Below, one piece after another: positions 56,184 through 64,000 of a stretch of 64,000 nucleotides of DNA. The stretch's first letter is position 1, and the number at the start of each line of letters is the position of its first letter. This DNA comes from Ectobius pallidus (Eukaryota > Arthropoda > Insecta > Blattodea > Ectobiidae): contig CAXKWD010000011.1 in the NCBI GenBank assembly GCA_964059195.1, forward strand, positions 14,792,978-14,856,977, read 5' to 3'. A program made the translations under genes and the position numbers. The notes under the pieces are model-generated. The model made no database searches. It was not told where the DNA came from and worked only from the letters and a program-made list of their open reading frames with translations.

Positions 56184-56799
56184 GACTATTCCACTCATAT
56201 GCCGCTTGTTTGATATTGACCAATAACGTTTAGCAATTCCTCGGATACAGACCAATCACGATCGTTTATCTTGTATTTGTATAATATGAGGAAGGGATTT
56301 TACCTGATAAAATGGGCTGCTCGTTACTGGACACGTAAGCATCAGTGTGCAGTGATTAATACGTCGCATATATCCATTAAGCAGCACGAAAACAGATTAT
56401 TTTATACAACATAACTTGTTTGGGAATTGAAATTATATAAATGTACATTGATTAAAAACACAATTTCGATTCGGTGCAAGCCAGTTCATGCGCTTTTATT
56501 CTGTTCTGCTGTTAGCTTATCTCAATTAAGTTAACTATGTATTATATGCATCATTGGTAGCACTGGTCAAAAGATGGTAACTCGAATCGATTCACATGCC
56601 GTGATCTCGCAGCTGTTAGTTTTGTTTTTATATAACAAACACGAAAGTAATTATTATTTGTATGTTCCGTTACATTTTTATTCATGGAATAGTCTTAATA
56701 AATCCACTCGAGTTGAGTTTCATCAGATAAATTCCCTCCTGCTGCACAGTCGCGAATCTATCGATAAACTCATAAACTCTCGTGGGATTACCTATGATA
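56184..56799 (+). repeat. Interspersed repeat family X, copy 4 (longest)
   Basis: It begins ggactattccactcatatgc, as at 49987, and ends gggattacctatgata. At about 616 bp it is the longest copy. A ctgctgcacagtcgcgaatc stretch near 56741 is absent from the others. It starts 25 bp after the inverted-repeat element at 54490-56158. Confidence 0.85.
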
Positions 56800-56878
56800 A
56801 ATATTTTTGTGCAAAACGTCTAAATTAATTCTGCATAAATTAAGTTAGTAGGTTTCCAATGCCAGAGATTTCGCCATA

Positions 56879-57114
56879 TCGTCACTGTTATGCCAGAACC
56901 ACAAATGTGCAAAATTTCAGATTTTGACTTCCGTTTACATTAATCTTTATTCTGCAGTATCTGCGAACGTTGAATTTTCTTTCCTTTGTAAGTAATAGCT
57001 CTATTTCCATGAGAGTATAAGTTCTACTTCGTTTCTTATGCTGCAATAACTAATGTAACCTATTCGTGATTTTTAAATTTTTGCACATTCGTGGTTCTGG
57101 CATAACAGTGACGA
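56879..57114. mobile_element. mariner-type MITE with ~36-bp terminal inverted repeats
   Basis: The ends TCGTCACTGTTATGCCAGAA and further CCACAAATGTGCAAAA are inverted with one mismatch. TA lies at 56877-56878 and 57115-57116, compatible with Tc1/mariner target use; because the flank is ATAT-rich, other readings are possible. 236 bp, non-coding. Confidence 0.75.
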
Positions 57115-57519
57115 TATGAAGTACTTCGTTAAAAGCTTTGCCTCGTGATCCTTATCGGTACACGTTAATGTTAAAGAGTTTCCTAAATGGTGCAATGTAG
57201 GATTTCTAACCATTTGCAGGCAAGGTCAAACATTGGATTCTCCGGACTATAAGAAAATAAATACAAAGTATATGCAGCACTAAAAAAAGATAATATAATC
57301 AGCATAATTATAGTTAATCAAGATCAACCAACCAATCTATTTAAAAGTTAATTATGGCATCTGTTTCTTAATTTACATTCCTTTTTACCATGAATTTAAA
57401 AATCTGATGCAGTATACTCACATAACTTCCTTTACCCTAATTTAAATAATTCTGATATAGAATAAGAGGCCTATGGCAGGTTGTGTATTAAGTGTTGTTT
57501 CAGAATGGTGGATTTTTCG

Positions 57520-58070
57520 CTTTAACAAGGCAAAGCCTGAGTGTAAACGAAATGTTGGTTGGCTTATAACAACCCTTCAGAGAATTTTTACGTAAAAAAA
57601 AAGTTTCAAGTAAAAGTTCTAGCCTTTACTATATGGATTTTAAGTACAAAGTTTTAACAAAATCGTTAGAGCTGTTTAAAAAAAATCGCGTAAAATGACT
57701 TTTTTTTTCATGAAAAGTGGTAACAATAAGAGAAAGTCGTCGCTTATCTTTTTTCACATCTCCAGAACGTATTAAACCCAAGTATATGATTGTATTTTTA
57801 TACGACTACTTGTTCTGGAGTATGGCTGGTCACAGACACACACAGACATTTTTCTAAAATATTTTTGTATTCCGAGTATGCTTAAAACTTTCATTTATGT
57901 TGAAAACTCGACATCGAATTTCGGGTTCGGACACATTCCGCTACATAGGCCTAGTACATTACAATATCAAGGGTACGAGTAGAGAAAGTAAGAAAAAATC
58001 CTAGTAGGCTCTCTGAGTAGAATTGTGGTTAAAGACATCAAAAACACTAAGGTTTAGTCTGAGACCAACT
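57520..58070 (+). repeat. Interspersed repeat family Y, copy 2
   Basis: It aligns, with many differences, to 62580-63110: gcaaagcctgagt / gcaaggcttgagt, cagagaatttttacg / cagagaatgtttacg, a shared aaatcg run, the cagacacacacagacatttt / cacacatagacatatttctg stretch, and cgaatttcgggttcgg / cgaatttcggggtcga. No coding or terminal repeats were seen. Confidence 0.65.
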
Positions 58071-58360
58071 TTCCAGTTTTTTCACCGGAGTGCTATTGCA
58101 TGTAGGCCTATATAATCTACGTCTTGGGAAAATTCGCAAATTTAATGTATAATGCTGTGAAAATTTTTAATTTTAAATAACTTCGGAGATAAATTAAATT
58201 CATTGTGTGGAAGGGATAACATCTACTTTTGCGAAAGATACCGTTGAAGTTTTGCATTCTAATGCTTTACCTTGATAATGTTATTTCTCTGCCGCACATG
58301 GTTCCGTTTATAAGGGCAATTTTTTTTACATTGGGTAAGGAAAAAAACATTGTTTTTAAT

Positions 58361-58740
58361 AAGGAATATTCCACAATACAATGGTTTTCCTTTATCCCAC
58401 AACAATCTTTTGCCTCCATAAGTCCCTGTCCATAGAATCTTCTTCACTTATTCCTTTTCTCGCCATACTCCTTTTCTCGCCATACTCCTTTTCACCCCAT
58501 CCATCCAGCACTCTTTGGGCTTCCCTCTTCTTCTTTTTCCTTCTACTTTCCAATCCAAAATTGTTTGGGTATTCTGTCCTCTGTCATTCTGAGTACATGT
58601 CCATACCATCTCAAGCGTCTTTCTTCTGCAATCTCCAAAATATTCTTTTCAACTTGCATTATTTCCCTAATTCTATTGTTCTGAATTTTTTCTTTCCTGG
58701 ATTTTCTTGCTGAACGCCTCCAAAAATCCATTTCTAATAC
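58361..58740 (-). pseudogene. LINE C-terminal fragment, uninterrupted paralogue of 4867-5548
   Basis: The minus strand reads EMDFWRRSARKSRKEKIQNN, then MQVEKNILEIAEERRLRWYG and HVLRMTEDRIPKQFW, with an EEDSMDRDLWRQKIV-like ending in another frame. This is the post-reverse-transcriptase region of insect endonuclease/reverse-transcriptase LINEs. A 21-bp tandem duplication near 58457-58495 shifts the frame. The 3' boundary is at 58361. Confidence 0.85.
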
Positions 58741-60949
58741 CATTAATTTGTTTGCAAACAAACAAACAAATATATACATATTTTTAAGCAGACTGTGCTG
58801 CTGTTTAGATTTCACGGGGGCGGCTTCTAAAATGTCAGATCAATTAACTAGATATTTGCATTTCGTTTTGTTTCCTTCATAAACTTTATAGCCTAACACT
58901 AAATTATAGCCAAAGAATAATTATTAGTATTATTCACACCATGAAATCCTTAACATTCTGAAAATAACTATTTCACGCGTACCATAACAATCATCTTGCC
59001 GACATGTTCGATTTGCTACTCCACAAATTTGACCATGCGTTTTGTCGTTTTAATGACAGAGCTCTTTAGTCCAGTCGTACACTTTACTGTTTATAATATA
59101 CGGTTTATGTTGTAGTAAAAATAATGGACCCGTGAACCACGTGTAAGCAGACAAATGAAGCATTAGAATTTAAGACTGCAGTTGGAAGAATATAGTGAGA
59201 TTGCGGCTTGCAGATGTTATCTCCTGTATAAACACTGAGTGACGGCAAGTAAAAGTATTAGTGCCTCAGAATATCGGAAATAAAAGTTAGAAAAAATGGG
59301 AGGAAGGTTTAAAACACAGCCAGCGTATCTAGATCCAATGTAGGTCGATCATTATCATTAAAAATAAGACATTTTAAAGAAATCCATAAAGCGTAAGTTT
59401 ATCTGAACTTAGTTTTCAACCAGTGATGTTCATAATAAAGAGAATCCATTTTGTAAGATGCACTCGTTCCCATACCTAGAACAAAAGTACGTATTGCCAC
59501 AATTCTTCTTGGTGCTACTTTGATTTTTAAATATGAGTTGCAAATGTTTTCACTGCCTAGGGCTTCTACTAAATAACTAACACAACCCAACAAAACATAA
59601 CTTTTCGTTTGGTGTCTCAGATGTTTTACCGGATTTTGGCTATACTTAGTGTGCTTATTCCAAATATGTAAACGGTTTTTCTCTACCAGCTCTACTTTTA
59701 TATAGTTTTTATTCGTGAACTCTTAGTCTAGCGAAACAAAATGTTGCTTGATAATATAGCTAGTGGAAGGACACGTAGGACGAAAACTGTACGAAGTACA
59801 AAAAAAGTAAAAGCTGGATTATTTTTCTGCCCTCAAATTGACAGCTCATAAGTCATAAACGACCGTACAATATGTGATAATATCAATTTTTTGAAAGACC
59901 CCATGTTATATTGTCATTGTAATGTTAATGTAATGTTAGTGTGTTGCTTTTTTCTTCACATGATTTAGAAGCTAAAAATAGGCAGCTTTTTTATTTATAT
60001 CAAACGTAAAATGGGATAATATGCATAATGGTAATACCATATCTCACAAAACTAAAGCCGATAGGGCAAAACTATAATGGCACATTTGGCATCAGCGACC
60101 TATATATAAACCAGGAATAATAAGTATAAATTCTAAGGCACCAAAATGGATTTTGGTCTGTGTAATTGTCCCTGTGGGGTTGACTACAGTGTGAGAAACT
60201 TCGTTCTAGATTACACGAATATTCATTTCTTACATAGTATGCCGTCGATACGTGCGCCCTCTCTAGTATTCACTGTAACCCCCCCCCCCCTGCACCTCTA
60301 AATTAGGTAGAATCCATATAACCTTTCCGGTGTGAATTATGAAAATATTTGTGTTGGCTGTGCATCTAGTTGACCTCTAACTGATTTCAAGTCCATGCAC
60401 GTTGCTTTCTTTCGCCAGAAGCTAATGGTGACCTCTGGCAGATGCGAATCCAGGTTTATAGACGTGTGACGAGACATGCCTTCGCAAATTCAGTTCGCAC
60501 TTGTTCATGAGCTTGTAAGATTTGTGAAGACATTTTATAGATCTGTGCACAGGAGGGTAAATTTTTTTTATTTATTTATTTTTTACTTTTTTCTTTTCCT
60601 TGTTTTTTCTTCTTCTTGTTTTTCCTTTTTCCTTCTTTTCGGGAGGGATTTGAAAAGGTCATGTGACATTGTATTGGAATCTGCTTGTGTTTATCGTGTT
60701 CTTAAATTTAGCCTCAGGCCTGTACGTAAAGAGTTAGGGTTTCGAAATTCCAGTATGATAAAGCAAGACATTTAGAACAAGTGAAAAGGTTGCAAACTTT
60801 TAGGTCTCTTCTGCGTGCACTCGGGGTATTGTAAGATCAGGAAAACCAAACTACTAAGAGGCAACATTTATAAAATGCTGTATTATTTCATCATTCGTAA
60901 ACACTCATATTGGAGCTCTCGATTACATTTCTGGAAAAATATTATATAC
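58741..60949. other. Unassigned interval with C and pyrimidine tracts
   Basis: A 12-C run lies at 60279-60290 and a T/C-rich stretch at 60557-60645. Frames across these are compositional. No gene is supported. Confidence 0.45.
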
Positions 60950-61600
60950 TTATTAAAAATTTATTAAAAAATTTAAGAAAAATCGCTACATAAATTTGAA
61001 AAGAAAAGGAAAAAAAAACTATTTACCATAACTTTAAAAGAACTCAAAATAAATACATCGTTACAAAAGAAACACTACTTTCTCAACTAATCTAGTTAAT
61101 TTCTTCAGTTTTTTACCATTTCTCTTTTTACTAACCTATAAATAAAATTTTTCTGAGTTTAAACTGAATTATCTTTTGTTGTCCTACATAACATCTTATA
61201 CGCTACATCCAGGTTCGTTCTTAAGTATTTGCTGTCATTAAATATTTGTCTCAACATCTCAGTTTCTTTGCACTCTAACATGATATTTGTAATATTTTCT
61301 TCCCTATTACAGAGTGGATATGTTTCATTTGGTGTAAGGCCTCATAAGTTTCTTATCTCCAAATACAGAGTCTTAACCATGCTAAGGCTTGCTTCTCCTT
61401 ACCACTTAATACTAGTAATATGGTGTCCCCCCCCCGTTTTCATATCTGAGTACTCTTTTAATGATTTTTTATATTCACAAAACAATTATCTTTTGGTAAT
61501 ATCGTTACATCTCTTCCTCATTATCTTCAAATTATGTTTACGTTCCAGGAACCTTTTTATGCCCAGTCTAATTTAATCCTAATTTATATATCGTTACCAT
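60950..61600 (-). pseudogene. LINE C-terminal zinc-knuckle-like fragment
   Basis: Minus-strand translation near 61240-61400 gives GLTPNETYPLCNREENITNI and MLECKETEMLRQIFNDSKYL. This fits the CxxCxxxEE...H(N)ILxEC signature found after the reverse transcriptase/RNase H region of insect LINEs. The frame continues leftward as AYKMLCRTTKDNSV. Stops interrupt it at several points. Upstream sequence to about 61600 also reads as LINE-like (RFLERKHNLKIMRKRCNDI). No tail or target duplication was found. Confidence 0.7.
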
Positions 61601-62579
61601 TAAGTTTTCCCATCAGTTACTTTTTACAGTTTGTGTTCTGCTAAAACTTTAGGAATTCTCTTTCTAAACTATTCCCTGGCATTTCTAAAATGTGTTGTAT
61701 AAACTTTTTTGTTAAAAAAAATAGTCAGTACTGTTTTCCAGTTCTAATTCCATTTGAATTGCTATGCTTGCGGATTTTTCTTTTGGTATTCTTAATCTTT
61801 TTTTTGTATTGTCTTGTTAAATACAGTATTATGTCAATTAATATAAAATATGCCCTCAAGCTAGAAAAATAAACGTAATGTGCGAGAAAAACTTCAAATT
61901 ACGCTTCATTAAACCTAAAAGCCAAAACATTCATTATGCATGAAATTTAAGATAAAAGGTCAAAATATACAAGTATGCAGGGGAAAAGTTTATTTATTTG
62001 GAATCAGTAATCCATGAAATGGATGTTTAGCAAGTTTTAGAACTGTAAACGTGCTTATATGAAATCATGAATTTGCATGAAAATCTTGTCTTGACTAATA
62101 GCATAGGCAATATATTGAGTTTTACGCCTGTAGTTTCTAATTATCCCACATGACTGTTTATGAGCTGGAAAATACTTAAGGATGAGCTCTTCGTTACACT
62201 ATAGGCCTATACCCGACTTATGGCAAACTCATTACCATTTCATTACTTGCGTCATACACGATCAATTTCCGCTATTAAATTGTTCTACTTTTATGTCAAC
62301 TTGTAAACTCGCCACTAATGAATAGGTCTATAATCGAATTACTGCTGTGAAATATGAAGATTTCATAACCTTAACCTTGATTTTTAATGGTAATTGCAAC
62401 TAATGTATAAAATAAACTGATATAATACGCATAACATCCTCTTCCCAATTAAAATTTTTGACTCTTAGTATTATAGTAGGCCTACATAATATACCTTACA
62501 ATATTATATACGTGGGTATTATGCATATTATGGAATTCATGTAGGAAGTTGAAACAAAAGTGCATATTCAGTTGATTAA
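61601..62579. other. Unassigned interval
   Basis: AT-rich with no assignable feature. Confidence 0.5.
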
Positions 62580-63110
62580 ACCTGGTGTTCACCAGGCAAG
62601 GCTTGAGTTTCTAAAAACTTTGATTGGCTTGTTATAACTATCATTCAGAGAATGTTTACGAAAAAATGTTTCAAATAAAAGTTTTAGCTCTTAGTATAAG
62701 CACCTCGTGTACTAAAATTTAAAACAAATCGTAGCCGTTTTAGATAAAATCGCGAAAAAAAATTTGTTCGTGTAAAGTGGTATTAAAAAGTAATAGAAAA
62801 TCGTCGCCAGTCTTCGTGTCACATGTCACGTCCCCAGAAGATACTTTACTCAAATATGAGATTTTGTTTTTATACGACTTTCCGTTCTCGAGCTAGGCTG
62901 TTCTGACACACACACACACACACACATAGACATATTTCTGAAAAAAAAATGTATTTTTGGATTCAGGTGTGTGTAATTAAAATCTCGACTTCGAATTTCG
63001 GGGTCGAACATAATCTTTCTCTACTTATAGGCCTAGTATCTGCGGTACGGGTAGAAGAAATAAAAATATAATCGCAATGATTTTGTAGTGGCAACGTTTC
63101 ATTTAGGGAT
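62580..63110 (+). repeat. Interspersed repeat family Y, copy 3
   Basis: See 57520-58070 for the alignment landmarks. This copy has an expanded (CA)n at about 62911-62927 where the other copy has a short cacacaca. Confidence 0.65.
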
Positions 63111-63186
63111 AATCAGAACAGCTAGTTTTTAAGGAAGAAGAAATGACAGTGCTAAAGTCTAGACCCTATAATGTTTATAAAAAATG

Positions 63187-63641
63187 GGACATTTTAATTT
63201 TTTGTAAAAAAAAATACACTGGGACAGTTAAAGAAAAAAAGGACAAAAATTTAATTCACAACATTTAGGGAATATTAAAAATTTACCTTTACCTCATGCA
63301 CACAAATTAGCCAAAATTACTTCTTAAATTTCTTCTACAGACTGGTGTAGATAATTTATTCCACAGAAATAGATGTCTCACTTTTATGTATTCTATCAAT
63401 AAGTGCGTTTTTTCTTATAATTTATCATAAATCAGCACATAATATATTACTCCACTATAGTACGTTTTAACAATGAGCAAGACCTTCACTGTTGTAGTAA
63501 TGTAGCATGAAAAACACTGGCCAATCACAAACACAAAAAGCGGGACATTTGAGTGTCCCCAAGAAAACATCCGGATCAGCGGGACATTTTGTCAAAAAAC
63601 GGGACTGTCCCGGGAAAAACGGGATGAATGGACACCCTACT
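63187..63641. mobile_element. hAT-like element fragment, one end only
   Basis: The right end is the inverse of TAGGGTGTCCATTCATCCCG, preceded by cgggactgtcccgggaaaaa and gcgggacatt words like those inside the hAT element at 54678. No matching left end or target duplication is visible, so it is probably truncated; the left limit is a guess. Confidence 0.45.
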
Positions 63642-64000
63642 TCAAGAACATTCGTTAAAGCTGAAACGAAATGATAGGCTGCCAAGTCTGTGTTAGTAAT
63701 ATTATAGTAAGCTATAGAGAATACTATGCATTAAGCGTACATTATTCACAATCAGTTCGTTTCCTTTTGCGCTATCAGTCCAAAGTAAAAGTGCGGCATT
63801 TGATTAAGCACAGTGCCTTGCAGCAACAGTCTATAGACCGTCCCAACCTTAAAAAACAGTATTGGTCTTATGCAGCGCACTGATGCCAGATCTACTCACA
63901 TTACAAGGCCCGGCACATGATGTGAAAAAGCTCTTAAACCTCGTGAAAACTTCGAAATTTGTTTCTTGTACATAATAATTAATGTAAATCATGCCCTGCA

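Overview
This is non-coding, repeat-dense, AT-rich eukaryotic DNA, most likely from an insect and plausibly a cockroach-like (blattodean) genome. The evidence is tRNA-derived SINEs with short tails, several insect-type LINE C-terminal fragments, at least ten hAT-type elements bounded by 8-bp target duplications, and a striking excess of the palindromic word TAGGCCTA. No bacterial operon, rRNA, CRISPR array or complete host gene is visible. The species call is inference from repeat style, not a database match.

Layout. 0-10 kb: a complete SINE (1990-2441), palindrome-rich foldback-like elements (2549-2640, 3985-4232), a hAT MITE (3216-3955), LINE fragments (2944-3107, 4867-5548, 8040-8500), and a 5'-truncated LINE nested inside another LINE (5149-5459). 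10-24 kb: the one convincing host-type coding piece, a first exon encoding a signal peptide (10549-10624, + strand, followed by a splice donor), then introns or intergenic DNA with MITEs, SINEs and a possible 47-nt exon on the minus strand (15080-15126) whose surrounding block is repeated in inverse orientation near 36.6-36.9 kb. 24-28 kb: an apparently intact 3.77-kb DNA transposon with ~540-bp terminal inverted repeats and an 824-codon transposase-like ORF, inserted with TAAT duplication into a degraded R2-like LINE reverse transcriptase.

29-46 kb: hAT MITEs, a second tRNA-SINE family (complete at 33464-33749), a 171-bp-period tandem array (38281-39610), and an unusual A-B-A arrangement at 44659-45987. 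There an 890-bp block nearly identical to 29603-30493 lies between two identical 222-bp repeats, with microhomology at both joints; this looks like serial replication template switching. 46-64 kb: four tRNA-like sequences including an 83-bp-arm palindrome (46969-48076), a hAT element with a remnant of the transposase dimerisation domain nested inside another inverted-repeat element (54490-56158), a mariner-type MITE, four same-orientation copies of an unknown ~600-bp family across the window, and more LINE remnants.

The genes do not form a working pathway. The interacting parts are mobile elements: autonomous or once-autonomous elements (the 24-28 kb transposon, the LINEs) and the non-autonomous MITEs and SINEs that depend on such enzymes. 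Long intervals between features contain nothing I could assign.
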